Shown here in pieces: positions 52,214-64,000 of a stretch of DNA of 64,000 nucleotides; position 1 is the first letter of the stretch, and every line of letters starts with the position of its first letter. The stretch covers positions 1-64,000 of the forward strand of contig PAJV01000033.1 in the NCBI GenBank assembly GCA_002706765.1, given 5' to 3'. The notes beneath the pieces were generated by a model, which searched no databases, was not told the DNA's origin, and worked only from the letters and a program-made list of their open reading frames with translations. Source of the DNA: Gimesia sp. GTDB lineage: Bacteria; Planctomycetota; Planctomycetia; Planctomycetales; Planctomycetaceae. The position numbers and the translations under genes were made by a program.

Positions 52214-55177
52214 ATGCAAGAAGTTCTCAACCAGGCAGCCGGAGACTGGAGCAACTGGTTTCTGCATGCCAGTTGGCAGGCAGCGGTAGTAGCCGGGATC
52301 GTATTCCTGCTCTTACAGGTGACGAAGCGTTTTACCAGTGCCCCCTTCCGCTATGCGCTGCTGCTGATCGTGCTGTTGAAATTTGCGGTGCCTCCGTTTC
52401 TGGATCTGTCCACAGGCTTGATTACTCAATCTGCGAAATATTACTCGACAATTCGTAACACTGTTGTCAGTGATCCGCCGCAGATTTCTGTTGCGGAAAA
52501 GACGTCTTCTGTCACCAGCGTTGCTTCTGAAGCGAGTCCTTCAAATCGAATTTCCCCCACTGCAGGGAGTTCAGTTGATCCCGTATCGAGGAGTGACAGT
52601 GCAACAGTTCCCACGGTGGTTGAGGCATCGGAAACCGCTGCCGAGTTTCCTTGGTCGCTGTTGCTGATGTCTGTTTATGCCTGCGGAATGCTGGTCTGCG
52701 GGGTTTTCTTAGTCCGCCGCTATCGAGCTATTTTACGGATCGTGCGATCAGGTGATATCCTGAATACTGGCGAACTACATGCTGAAATGGTCCGTCTTTC
52801 CACACAGTTAAATATGAAAAAAATCCCGGCGTTGCGTATTTCTGATGAAACCGATGCGCCATTTGCAATCGGTGTTTTCCGGCCGAGCATTTTGTTTCCC
52901 CGACTTCTGGTAGAGTCTTTACACCCGGATCAGCGGGCGATTGTATTGGCGCACGAACTGGCTCACATCCGCCGACGTGATTTACTGATGGGCTGGTTCG
53001 AGACAGTATTGAGCCTGGTCTGGTGGTTTCATCCGGGAATGTGGTGGTTGAAAAAATCGCTGCGGCAGACGCGCGAAGACTGCTGTGATGATCTGCTGCT
53101 GACTCATGGCCTGGCAAATCCAGAGCGGTATTGTGAAACACTGATTGATGCCGCAAGTCGCCAGTCTGTCAGGCTGGTGGAACCTCTTGTGCTGGGCTTT
53201 GTGCATCGTGAGCATCCCGTGGCGAGACGGATTCGCAGATTGATGGATCGTTCTCTGTTAAGAGTCGACCGCCTGCGTTTTTCCGCTTTGTGTGTGGTTT
53301 TGCTTCTGGCAGTTCTGATGTTACCTGGAATGCGTCCGCAACAGTTGCCAGTCAGTGAAACAAATCTGGCGTCCTCGGGTGTATGGATGAATCTTGATTT
53401 TCAGATAGATGCCGAAGAGACTGAAGCTGTCAAAAAATGCAATGAAATTGCCCAGTCTTATTTCAGTACAAAGAGTGACAAAAAGATCTTTGATCAACCA
53501 GAAACGCGTGAAGCACTGAAAGCAATTCTGCAGGAACGCCCGAATTTCTTTTATGCACAGCAGCTGCTGGGGACCTGGTATCGCAGGCACGGTGATCTCA
53601 AACGTTCCACCGCATTGCTGAATGCGGCACTGGCCAATGCGCCAGTTGTGCTCACGCAGAAATACCAGGCTGGTAATGGTGCTCCGATGCAGGGTTTGGA
53701 AATTCCGCAGCTGGAAATTGAATGCAATCGTGTTCAGAATCACTCACTGGATCCCAGCTTGAAGCTGAAGTATGTGGACCTGCTGACCGATGCAGACGGC
53801 AATATCAAACTGCCCGTCTATGATACAGTGTATCGGATCACAACACTGGGCCATCCTTCAGGCTATTCGATAGAGAATGATAATCTGGGCTGGTTTGAAT
53901 CGCAGGCTACGAATGGCGTTTTGCCCGATGTCCTGGTCTGGAAGACCTGGTCACAGCCCCGGAATTTCTCGCGGACTGCTGCTGAGTCCAATCTGCTCCG
54001 CAAAGCGAGGGGAACGGATACACTGCAACTGCAAACCGGAGGCAATACATACCAGGTTGGTGGAATCGCCCGTTGTGATGCGAACGGTCGTTTCAGTCTT
54101 GAAAACGGAAAAGGAGAGTCCATTTCGGAGCTGCCAACCGCATTGCCGAGCATTTCCAATGCGGCATTCATGGATCATGCGATCATTGAACTGTCTGAAC
54201 CAGTTGCTTCAATGTTTGAGATTGAAGAGATCAATGTTCTCGATTCACAGACGAAAATCCCGCTGCGAACATTTCAGGATGGCGCAGGGTTCACCTGGCC
54301 CAATGAGAAAAACTTTCATCTGTTTTCACTTTGGGACAAGCTGCCTGCGACTGTTGATCTGATCCTGAAAGTTTATAATTTTCAAGAGGATTCCTTCCGT
54401 TCCAAAATACCGGCTCAGACTGGGGCTACGATTTCTGAGCAGGGACTTAACCTGAAAATCACCCATCTGATCGCCGGGAATCATGTTGGCTGGAGTTCTC
54501 GCGATGGATTTTATGGGGAGCCTCAAAGCCCAGGCAATACTTCCGAAGTGATGTTTGACATCACGGGGAACAGTCAGCTGAAGTTTTCGCTATGGGTTGT
54601 GACGAAAGAGGGTCGCAAACGGAATCTGAAGGAGGGGGGCTGGTTTTCTGCCGGAATGGGAAGTATGCCAATACGGATCATGCTGCCTCTGGATGAGATT
54701 GACCACTTCGAAATGCGACCGTACGTGACGACGGAAACGATTTATTTTGAGAAGCTGCAACTGCCAACTCGTACCAGTGAATTAGCACAGACATTGCCTG
54801 AGATTGATTTCGCTATCGATGGCGAAGCACGCCAGTTTACCTCTGAGCTGTTCAGTCCATTGCGTGTTCATTTTAAAAGTCTGCCTGGTAAAGTGTATTC
54901 AGGCTGTAGCTGCAATCAGCTGGGGTATGAATTGATGGAACGTCCGCAGGAGCAGCGAGGCGTCGAGAGTAAATCAACGGTGGAGTGGCATTATTTCGCG
55001 GCAATTGATTTGGAACATCGGTTGGAATATATTCTGACTCCCGGTTCCAAAATCAATGGGGGACAAGGTGCGTTTAATTGTAGATCCAGCTGGGGGGAAG
55101 TGAGCGCCACATCGAAAGATGTACCTCTGGAACGTATTCAATCGGTGCGGTTACAGATCCTGCCGAAAAAAAACTGA
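52214..55177 (+). CDS. BlaR1-like M56 family membrane peptidase
   Basis: This 987-residue protein has N-terminal helices near 22-61 (AAVVAGIVFLLLQ, YALLLIVLLKFAVPPF) and 146-168. The M56 zinc-peptidase motif HELAH lies at 247-251, followed by WWFHPGMWWLKK and a helix at about 355-370 (LCVVLLLAVLMLPG). The large external part includes a TPR-like stretch (QERPNFFYAQQLLGTWYRRHG) and beta-rich domains, but no thioredoxin domain as in the paralogue at 16720. It is expected to sense an envelope signal and relieve repression by the BlaI protein encoded upstream. The signal is unknown, and a role in beta-lactam resistance should not be assumed. Confidence 0.87.
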   Translation: MQEVLNQAAGDWSNWFLHASWQAAVVAGIVFLLLQVTKRFTSAPFRYALLLIVLLKFAVPPFLDLSTGLITQSAKYYSTIRNTVVSDPPQISVAEKTSSVTSVASEASPSNRISPTAGSSVDPVSRSDSATVPTVVEASETAAEFPWSLLLMSVYACGMLVCGVFLVRRYRAILRIVRSGDILNTGELHAEMVRLSTQLNMKKIPALRISDETDAPFAIGVFRPSILFPRLLVESLHPDQRAIVLAHELAHIRRRDLLMGWFETVLSLVWWFHPGMWWLKKSLRQTREDCCDDLLLTHGLANPERYCETLIDAASRQSVRLVEPLVLGFVHREHPVARRIRRLMDRSLLRVDRLRFSALCVVLLLAVLMLPGMRPQQLPVSETNLASSGVWMNLDFQIDAEETEAVKKCNEIAQSYFSTKSDKKIFDQPETREALKAILQERPNFFYAQQLLGTWYRRHGDLKRSTALLNAALANAPVVLTQKYQAGNGAPMQGLEIPQLEIECNRVQNHSLDPSLKLKYVDLLTDADGNIKLPVYDTVYRITTLGHPSGYSIENDNLGWFESQATNGVLPDVLVWKTWSQPRNFSRTAAESNLLRKARGTDTLQLQTGGNTYQVGGIARCDANGRFSLENGKGESISELPTALPSISNAAFMDHAIIELSEPVASMFEIEEINVLDSQTKIPLRTFQDGAGFTWPNEKNFHLFSLWDKLPATVDLILKVYNFQEDSFRSKIPAQTGATISEQGLNLKITHLIAGNHVGWSSRDGFYGEPQSPGNTSEVMFDITGNSQLKFSLWVVTKEGRKRNLKEGGWFSAGMGSMPIRIMLPLDEIDHFEMRPYVTTETIYFEKLQLPTRTSELAQTLPEIDFAIDGEARQFTSELFSPLRVHFKSLPGKVYSGCSCNQLGYELMERPQEQRGVESKSTVEWHYFAAIDLEHRLEYILTPGSKINGGQGAFNCRSSWGEVSATSKDVPLERIQSVRLQILPKKN

Positions 55178-55802
55178 TTAAGGGTCTGAAAATCCAGCAG
55201 CCAGAAGTGTTCGTATTTGCTCTTTTATTGCTACCAGGAAAAAATTACGTAGATGTGCTGCAGAAAAAGCGGGCGATACCGGATGTAATCCGGTATCGCC
55301 GGAGGCAACAGGATGTGTCAGTGCAGACGGTGTGGAGAGTACGTGTGCCTTAAGCTCACTTATTATCGAAGAGGTCGGATGCTCTATTGTAAAACGATGG
55401 CGTGAGCTGCGTTCTCCTGCTCGCTGCGCTCGGCCCGCATTACATTCTGGCTCACCCGTGGTAGGTTTTTGGCTGGTCTGTCCTACCTGTTTTATTGCCG
55501 CTGATTCGTGAAAACTTGTGTGATCCAGCAGGTACGGGATTTCTTTATTTCGTTAATAAAAGTCTTTCGCCTGCGTTTCGTACTGATCTGGTAAGTTCTG
55601 CGTGAGAACTGGGTAAAACTGTGTGGAAATTGTGTTTATTTAGTTCATGGATGGGCGTTGATGCGTTATACTGGACGATGATTGAAATTCAGGCCTGATC
55701 AGTGGTTACTGATTCCCTCCCGCCTGATTTCTTTCCCAGAGTGTGAGCTTCCCTAAGCAGATTGAGTGCGTTCATCTGAAAGCTTCGAGAAGGAGAACTG
55801 CT
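55178..55802. other. Intergenic region with repeat copy
   Basis: This 625-bp gap between rightward genes contains a 185-bp-family element (55274-55457), followed by AT-rich sequence that may hold the promoter of the next gene. No coding frame of note is present. Confidence 0.5.
55274..55457. repeat. Intergenic structured element (185-bp family), full copy
   Basis: The left hairpin has 11-base arms CGATACCGGAT and ATCCGGTATCG around GTA (55274-55298). The middle is close to the copies at 31191 and 51502. The right end (CTCCTGCTCGCTGCGC, then GGCCCGCATTACATTCTGGCT) has lost some pairing. Confidence 0.75.
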
Positions 55803-58775
<2,973 letters not shown>

Positions 58776-58828
58776 ATTTCAGCGTGAATCTCCGTATTCA
58801 TGTGACTTTGAATAAAGATTGATCTGTT

Positions 58829-60238
58829 ATGGAAGCTCGCAATTTTTCACGACGTCAGATGTTAAAATCCTCGGCTTGCGGCTTTGGCTACATGGCGCTG
58901 GCCGGTTTGAGCGCGGAAGCTGCGTTGAAATCACAGTCACCGTTGATGTCAAAGACACCGCACTTTGAACCGCGGGCCAAACGGGTGATCTTCCTGTTTA
59001 TGCACGGCGGCCCGAGTCATGTGGATACCTTTGATTACAAACCCCGTCTGAATAAAGAAGATGGTCAGCGACTGCCGTTCAAGGCGGCAAAGAACATTGA
59101 GAAGTCGTCCCAGGAAAACCTGCGGCTGATGAAATCTCCCTGGAAGTTCAAGCAGCGGGGCGAGAGCGGACTGTGGATTTCAGAGTTGTTTGACAATGTC
59201 GCCGAACACGCCGATGATCTGTGCGTCATTAATTCGATGCACACGAATGGTCAGTCGCATGGTCAGGCAGTGATGAAACTGCATACCGGTTCGGACAGCC
59301 TGGTGCGGCCTTCTGTCGGTTCGTGGATGGTGTATGGTCTGGGAACCGAGAACAATAATCTGCCCGGCTTCATTTCGATCTGTCCTTCGCGGGGACATGG
59401 GGGCGTGCGAAATTACGGCAGCGCGTTTTTGCCCGCCGTCTACCAGGGAACTGCCATTGGTGATGCCGACACCGCAGCCCGGGAGGCACAGATCCGGTTT
59501 CTGGCCAACAACAGTTCGTCGGTCAGTCAACAGCGACAACAGCTGGGATTGTTACAGGCGATGAACGAACGGCATCTGGCACAGGTCCAGGTCGATAACG
59601 AAATCGAAGGCGTGATCAATTCGTATGAGCTGGCATTTCGGATGCAGTCCGAGGTTCCCACGCTGATGGATCTGAATTCGGAAACCAAAGAGACGCAGGC
59701 ACTGTATGGTATCGATGACAAAACAACCGAAAACTTCGGTCGCCAGTGCCTGATGGCACGTCGCTTTGCCGAAGCCGGGGTGCGATATATTGAAGTCGCG
59801 CTGGGGAATAATAAATGGGATCAGCATAGTGGCTTGAAAAACGGTCATGAACGGAATTCAAAAATGGTCGACAAGCCGATTGCCGGCCTGCTGGCGGATC
59901 TGAAGCAGCGGGGACTGCTGGAAGATACCCTGGTGGTGTGGGGAGGCGAGTTCGGACGGACCCCCATCGCGCAGGGAACAAATGGCCGCGATCATAATCC
60001 CCAGGGCTATTCCATGTGGCTGGCCGGAGCCGGTGTCAAACAGGGACACGTGCATGGGGCAACCGATGAGTACGGTTACTACGCGACCCGCGATAAAGTT
60101 CATATCCACGATCTGCATGCCACGCTGCTGCATCTGATGGGCATGGATCATAAACGGCTGACCTATCGTTATGCAGGTCGTGATTTCCGGCTGACCGATG
60201 TGTACGGCGAAGTGGTTACCGAGATTCTCAAAGGTTGA
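58829..60238 (+). CDS. DUF1501 family exported protein
   Basis: This 469-residue DUF1501 protein has a Tat-type N-terminus ([20 protein letters not shown]). Core motifs are [29 protein letters not shown] and [25 protein letters not shown] (the end of the domain). It lies 53 bases downstream of the cytochrome-like partner and mirrors the pair at 36694-41240. An alkaline-phosphatase-like fold is known for the family; the substrate is unknown. Confidence 0.93.
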   Translation: MEARNFSRRQMLKSSACGFGYMALAGLSAEAALKSQSPLMSKTPHFEPRAKRVIFLFMHGGPSHVDTFDYKPRLNKEDGQRLPFKAAKNIEKSSQENLRLMKSPWKFKQRGESGLWISELFDNVAEHADDLCVINSMHTNGQSHGQAVMKLHTGSDSLVRPSVGSWMVYGLGTENNNLPGFISICPSRGHGGVRNYGSAFLPAVYQGTAIGDADTAAREAQIRFLANNSSSVSQQRQQLGLLQAMNERHLAQVQVDNEIEGVINSYELAFRMQSEVPTLMDLNSETKETQALYGIDDKTTENFGRQCLMARRFAEAGVRYIEVALGNNKWDQHSGLKNGHERNSKMVDKPIAGLLADLKQRGLLEDTLVVWGGEFGRTPIAQGTNGRDHNPQGYSMWLAGAGVKQGHVHGATDEYGYYATRDKVHIHDLHATLLHLMGMDHKRLTYRYAGRDFRLTDVYGEVVTEILKG

Positions 60239-60555
60239 TTCGCTGCGACCTTATCTCTTTGAAAATCACTGACGAGAACCTGTGATGCCGACAGACTGTC
60301 AGGCTCTATAAGGGGGCTGTTCTTTTTCTGTGCAACCCCCTGATCTCGCTAAACTTAAAGCTGTTCAGGGCTTCGGATGCAGGGGCAGTTAACCGAGTGC
60401 AGGCGTAGTTGCAGAATGCTGCGGGAATAGTTACAATCCCGGCCTCAGGCTGTCTTTGCGCGCAACTCGTTGTCTATCCTTGAGATATGAGCGAGTTGAT
60501 CTCGTGTAGAGTACTCAATCCACAAACAGAATATTCAAACATCTGAAGAATCAAA
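60239..60555. other. Intergenic region upstream of pheS
   Basis: This gap of about 320 bp contains AGGGGG (60311-60316) and CCCCCT (60336-60341) as a hairpin that may end the DUF1501 transcript. The remainder presumably holds the pheS promoter; no T-box-like or other known leader was recognised. Confidence 0.4.
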
Positions 60556-61539
60556 ATGTCTGACAATAATGACGCGCTGGTAGAAGCCGCCAAGGAGAGC
60601 ATCGCGGCGGCACAAACTCTTGCGGAACTGGACGAAGTGCGGGTCCAGTACCTGGGAAAAAAGGGAAAGCTGAAATCACTGCAGCAGCAGCTGAAGTCAT
60701 TATCGCCGGAAGAAAAACGGGAGTTTGGTAAGACACTAAACGCCGTCAAACAGAGTATCCAGACCGCGCTGACCGAGAAAAAAGAAGCGCTTGAAGCCAG
60801 CGAAAAAACCGGTCCTCAAATTGACGCCATCGACGTGACTCTGCCGGGGGTACGCTCTCTGCCCGGTCATCGTCATCCCCTGATGGCGACGATGGAAGAA
60901 GTGAAATCGATCCTGATCGGCCTGGGATTTCGCTACGATGATTATCCCGAAGTCGAAACGGAATTCTTCAACTTCGATGCGTTGAACACACCCGACTGGC
61001 ATCCCGCGCGGGATATGCACGATTCATTCTATACCACCGTCGGGAATGTGTTACGCACCCATACCTCGGCTTTTCAGACCCGGGCCATGAAACAGTTCGG
61101 GCCACCCCCGCTGCGGGCGATGACTTCGGGACGCTGTTACCGTCGTGATGAAATCGATGCTTCGCATTTTCCGATTTTCCATCAGCTGGACGTGATTGCC
61201 ATCGATCAGGATATCAGCTTTGCCGATCTGAAGTGGGTTCTGTATCAGCTGGCGAGTGCTTTATTTGGCGAAGATGTGCAGCTGCGTTTCCGCCCCAGTT
61301 ACTTCCCGTTCACTACGCCGAGTGCGGAAGTGGATGTGATGTTTAACGGCAAGTGGCTGGAGATCCTGGGAGCCGGCATGATTCGACCCGAAGTGCTGCA
61401 GGCCGGCGGCGTGGATTCGGAACAGTGGCAGGGCTTCGCCTTTGGTCTGGGACTGGACCGGATGGCGATGATTCGACACGGGATCAGTGATATCCGGCTG
61501 ATGTACGAAAATGAAGAAGCGTTTTTGCGTCAGTTTTAA
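60556..61539 (+). CDS. pheS: Phenylalanine-tRNA ligase alpha subunit
   Basis: This 327-residue alpha subunit attaches phenylalanine to tRNA(Phe) as part of an alpha2-beta2 cytoplasmic enzyme. An N-terminal coiled coil (LDEVRVQYLGKKGKLKSLQQ) is followed by the class II catalytic core: GHRHPLMATMEEVKSILIGLG, the motif 2 region GRCYRRDEIDASHFPIFHQLD and motif 3 GFAFGLGLDRMAMIRHGISD. The length is usual. The beta-subunit gene starts 55 bases downstream, as in most bacteria. Confidence 0.97.
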   Translation: MSDNNDALVEAAKESIAAAQTLAELDEVRVQYLGKKGKLKSLQQQLKSLSPEEKREFGKTLNAVKQSIQTALTEKKEALEASEKTGPQIDAIDVTLPGVRSLPGHRHPLMATMEEVKSILIGLGFRYDDYPEVETEFFNFDALNTPDWHPARDMHDSFYTTVGNVLRTHTSAFQTRAMKQFGPPPLRAMTSGRCYRRDEIDASHFPIFHQLDVIAIDQDISFADLKWVLYQLASALFGEDVQLRFRPSYFPFTTPSAEVDVMFNGKWLEILGAGMIRPEVLQAGGVDSEQWQGFAFGLGLDRMAMIRHGISDIRLMYENEEAFLRQF

Positions 61540-61594
61540 TCCACTTTTCCTGGTAAAACCTGGCACGAATTTTCTGGCATAAGAAGAGAGAACG

Positions 61595-64000
61595 ATGCGA
61601 ATTAATACTGGTTGGTTGCGCGATTACCTGGCGTCAGACTGTCAAGAACAGGAACTGCTCGACGCCTTCATGACCGTCGGCCTGGAAGTCGAAGAAGAAT
61701 TTCATCTGGCCGAGGCACTGGAGCCGATCCGCATTGGTTTTATTCGCGAGAAGAAGCCATTGGGTGATACCGGCGCGTTGTATGAGTGCCAGGTGGAAAT
61801 TGCCAAAGGCAAGTTGATAACTATCGTCTGTGCCTCTTCGCATCCCGTTGAAACTGGCTGGGGCGTACCTGTCGCGGTTTCCGGTACGAAGCTGCCGAGT
61901 GGTGCATTGATTGGCGAAGGCAAGTTCAAAGGCATCAAGTCAGAGGGCATGCTCTGCCTGGACGGTGAACTGGGGCTGATAGCCCGCTCAACCGGTTTAC
62001 AGGTTTTCAAAGATGAAGCCATGCTGGGAGCGAGCCTGCCTGCCGTCTCACCAATTCAGGAATCGCTGGTCGAAGTCTCGGTGTTGCCCAACCGCCCCGA
62101 CTGCCTGGGGATGATTGGTGTCGCCCGCGAAGTGGCCGCCGTGCTGGGTATGCAGCTGAAGTATCCCAGTGCTCGCGAATTGAATTCGCAGGCCGGTAAG
62201 GGTGATGCGGTCACCGTCGAAATCGCTGATGAGTCGCTCTGTTCGCGGTATGCCTGCCAGGTGTTTGATGGCGTGAAGGTGCGGACTTCGCCCCACTGGC
62301 TGCAGAGTCGTTTGCAGACTGCGGGTTTGCGGCCGATCAACAATGTGGTGGATATCACCAACTTTGTCATGCTGGAATGGGGACAGCCACTGCACGCGTT
62401 TGATTTCGATTCGTTGAAAGGAAACAGGATCGAAGTCCGCCGCATTCGGAATGGAGAAAAACTCAAGCTGCTGGATGAAGCGGAAGTGGATGCGACGCAC
62501 GAACCGCTGGTCATTGCCGATGGGGAAAAACCGATCGCGCTGGCCGGGATCATGGGGGGCTGGGATTCGCAGACCACGACCGAGTCCAAACGGATTCTGC
62601 TGGAAGCGGCCTGTTTTGATCCGGTCTGCATTCGTACCTCGGCCCGCAAACTGCGGATGGGCACGGATTCTTCGTATCGCTTCGAACGGGGCACCGATCC
62701 GAATGGCATGTTGAGTGGTGCCTTCAATCGCGCTGCCGAGTTGCTGCAGGAAACAGACCTGTCAGCGGCCCGTCCTGCTTCTGCCGTGACGGACAGCTAT
62801 CCGAGTGTCAAACAATCAACACAGTTCACCTTGAGTGCCGCGCGTGTCTCAAAGATTCTGGGAGCAGACATCAGTGGCGCACAGATTAAAGACTGTCTGA
62901 CCAGTCTGGATATGAAGGTCGACGATGATCTCACGGTTTCTGTTCCGACCTGGCGTGTCGACGTCAACAATGAAGTCGTGCTGGCAGAAGATGTGGCCCG
63001 CCTGCTGCGATATGACAGCATCGATATGAAACCGATGATGGCGACGACCACCAAGGGGCGTGTTTCAGATACCGACGGACTGCGAAACAGTGTGGCCGGT
63101 TTTCTGACGAGCAACGGTTTTCTGGAATGCCGCACTCCCCCCTTAACGACCGAACAGATTGCCCTCGCTTTCAGCCAGTGGCCCGGGGATGCGATTCAGG
63201 TACAGAACCCGATTTCCAAAGAGATGACAACGCTCCGTCAGAGCCTGGTCGGCAGCCTGATTGAAGTCGCCGAGCGCAATGCCAGGCGTGGTGCCAGCAG
63301 CTTCCGGTTTTTCGAAGTCGATCGCACGTTCCGACAGAACGATGAAATTGATGAACGCTGGATGCTGGGCGGCGTACTGGGAGGGCCGGTTAACGATTCC
63401 GCCTGGATTGCCTCGGAGAAAGACATTGATTTCCTGCGTGCCAAGGGGCTGGTCGAGAATCTGCTCTCACATCTGAATGTGGATGGTTGCACGTTTGCCC
63501 GCGATACGCCGGCAAACGGATATCGCGGTGAAGAGTTTGCCGTGATCAGCCATAGCGATCAGCGCATCGGGGCGCTGGGACGGATTGACCTGGATACGCT
63601 GGGTATTAAAGACCGGGCGCGCGTTCCACTGTATGGGTTCGAACTGGATCTGACGACGTTGATTACCGTGAAGTCACCGCCTGGCCTGTTCAAAGGACTG
63701 GCGCGGACGCAGGTGATTGCCCGCGATATTTCGATCGTGGTTCCCAGCGATCTGCATTATGCCGAAATCGAAACTTCACTGGAAAAGGCATTCGCAGCTG
63801 CGGTCGAAAATCTGGAAACGGAACCGCGTAAAGACGCTGGTGCGGATTTTGCATTGCAGCCGGAACTGGAGAGCGTGATCTGTGTAGATACCTTCTCTGG
63901 CGAAAGTGTAGGGGAAGGGGCGATGAGCCTGACGATTCGCATGCTGTTCCGTGATGCGCTGCATACCCTGACATCCGGGGAAGCACAGCAGTTGATGGAT
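61595..64000 (+). CDS. pheT: Phenylalanine-tRNA ligase beta subunit, partial
   Basis: The open frame from ATG 61595 runs 802 codons to the window edge without a stop, so the 3' end is missing. It begins MRINTGWLRDYLAS, carries the tRNA-binding EMAP-like domain with KSEGMLC, the B3/B4 editing domain (QPLHAFDFDSL, GIMGGWDSQT), the B5 region (LSAARVSKILGADISGAQIK) and the catalytic-like core (ITVKSPPGLFKGL near the end). AAGAAGAGAG precedes the ATG. It partners PheS in charging tRNA(Phe) and proofreads Tyr-tRNA(Phe). The remaining C-terminal anticodon-binding domain lies beyond the window. Confidence 0.97.
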   Translation, partial: MRINTGWLRDYLASDCQEQELLDAFMTVGLEVEEEFHLAEALEPIRIGFIREKKPLGDTGALYECQVEIAKGKLITIVCASSHPVETGWGVPVAVSGTKLPSGALIGEGKFKGIKSEGMLCLDGELGLIARSTGLQVFKDEAMLGASLPAVSPIQESLVEVSVLPNRPDCLGMIGVAREVAAVLGMQLKYPSARELNSQAGKGDAVTVEIADESLCSRYACQVFDGVKVRTSPHWLQSRLQTAGLRPINNVVDITNFVMLEWGQPLHAFDFDSLKGNRIEVRRIRNGEKLKLLDEAEVDATHEPLVIADGEKPIALAGIMGGWDSQTTTESKRILLEAACFDPVCIRTSARKLRMGTDSSYRFERGTDPNGMLSGAFNRAAELLQETDLSAARPASAVTDSYPSVKQSTQFTLSAARVSKILGADISGAQIKDCLTSLDMKVDDDLTVSVPTWRVDVNNEVVLAEDVARLLRYDSIDMKPMMATTTKGRVSDTDGLRNSVAGFLTSNGFLECRTPPLTTEQIALAFSQWPGDAIQVQNPISKEMTTLRQSLVGSLIEVAERNARRGASSFRFFEVDRTFRQNDEIDERWMLGGVLGGPVNDSAWIASEKDIDFLRAKGLVENLLSHLNVDGCTFARDTPANGYRGEEFAVISHSDQRIGALGRIDLDTLGIKDRARVPLYGFELDLTTLITVKSPPGLFKGLARTQVIARDISIVVPSDLHYAEIETSLEKAFAAAVENLETEPRKDAGADFALQPELESVICVDTFSGESVGEGAMSLTIRMLFRDALHTLTSGEAQQLMD

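Noticed and set aside
60239-60555. tRNA gene or T-box leader before pheS
   Set aside because: No cloverleaf, no T-box or specifier-loop pattern, and only one simple hairpin is visible.

Overview
The window looks like chromosome from a planctomycete of the Planctomycetaceae, and a Gimesia-like organism is my best guess. The inference rests on families that are expanded in that phylum. There are four DUF1559 prepilin-like proteins, two large proteins that join planctomycete cytochrome-like PSCyt domains to DUF1549 and DUF1553 and are each followed by a DUF1501 protein, two sigma-factor/FecR pairs, and two BlaI/M56-peptidase operons. Base composition is moderate. The genus is inferred and was not tested.

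Region 1 (1-9266) is a surface-glycan or sugar-acid neighbourhood. A leftward cluster runs DUF1559 protein, small lipoprotein, BNR sialidase-like protein and TIM-barrel isomerase. An FCD-type GntR regulator sits upstream, and divergent from it are a threonine-synthase-like PLP enzyme and a DapA/NanA-type aldolase. A ceramidase-like protein faces that operon. Region 2 (9267-16720) holds a third DUF1559 and lipoprotein pair, an EF-hand protein, an island of about 1.8 kb with small structured repeats and no convincing gene, an orphan AT-rich gene, and an intact IS4-family insertion sequence with recognisable ends and a 9-bp target duplication. Region 3 (16720-21010) is a BlaI/M56 operon whose membrane peptidase is fused to a TlpA-like thioredoxin domain.

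Region 4 (21316-30039) repeats the Region 1 architecture: DUF1559 protein, lipoprotein and BNR protein, then another BNR protein overlapping a GntR gene. After it come a further BNR protein, a third GntR regulator and a divergent FAD-dependent oxidoreductase with a discoidin-like tail. Near-identical AT-rich dyads precede the GntR gene and the DUF1559 gene, which suggests one regulon. Region 5 (30313-45270) has an esterase, a large SGNH hydrolase and two sigma-factor/FecR pairs. The first pair precedes the PSCyt/DUF1549/DUF1553 and DUF1501 genes. Its FecR protein shares a C-terminal lectin-like module with the N-terminus of the cytochrome-like protein. The second pair precedes a DUF1559 protein and a lipoprotein.

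Region 6 (45294-49515) looks like the lower part of saccharopine-type lysine catabolism: an aminoadipate-semialdehyde dehydrogenase, a saccharopine-dehydrogenase-like protein, and a divergent two-module VOC/DUF1338-like protein. Region 7 (49534-64000) has a GT39-like membrane protein, a second BlaI/M56 operon with the same operator layout as the first, a second PSCyt/DUF1549/DUF1553 and DUF1501 pair, and the housekeeping pheS and pheT genes. pheT runs off the right edge.

Across the window an intergenic element of about 185 bp, with two small hairpins at its ends, occurs in full or partial form nine times. No CRISPR array, rRNA or tRNA gene was recognised.
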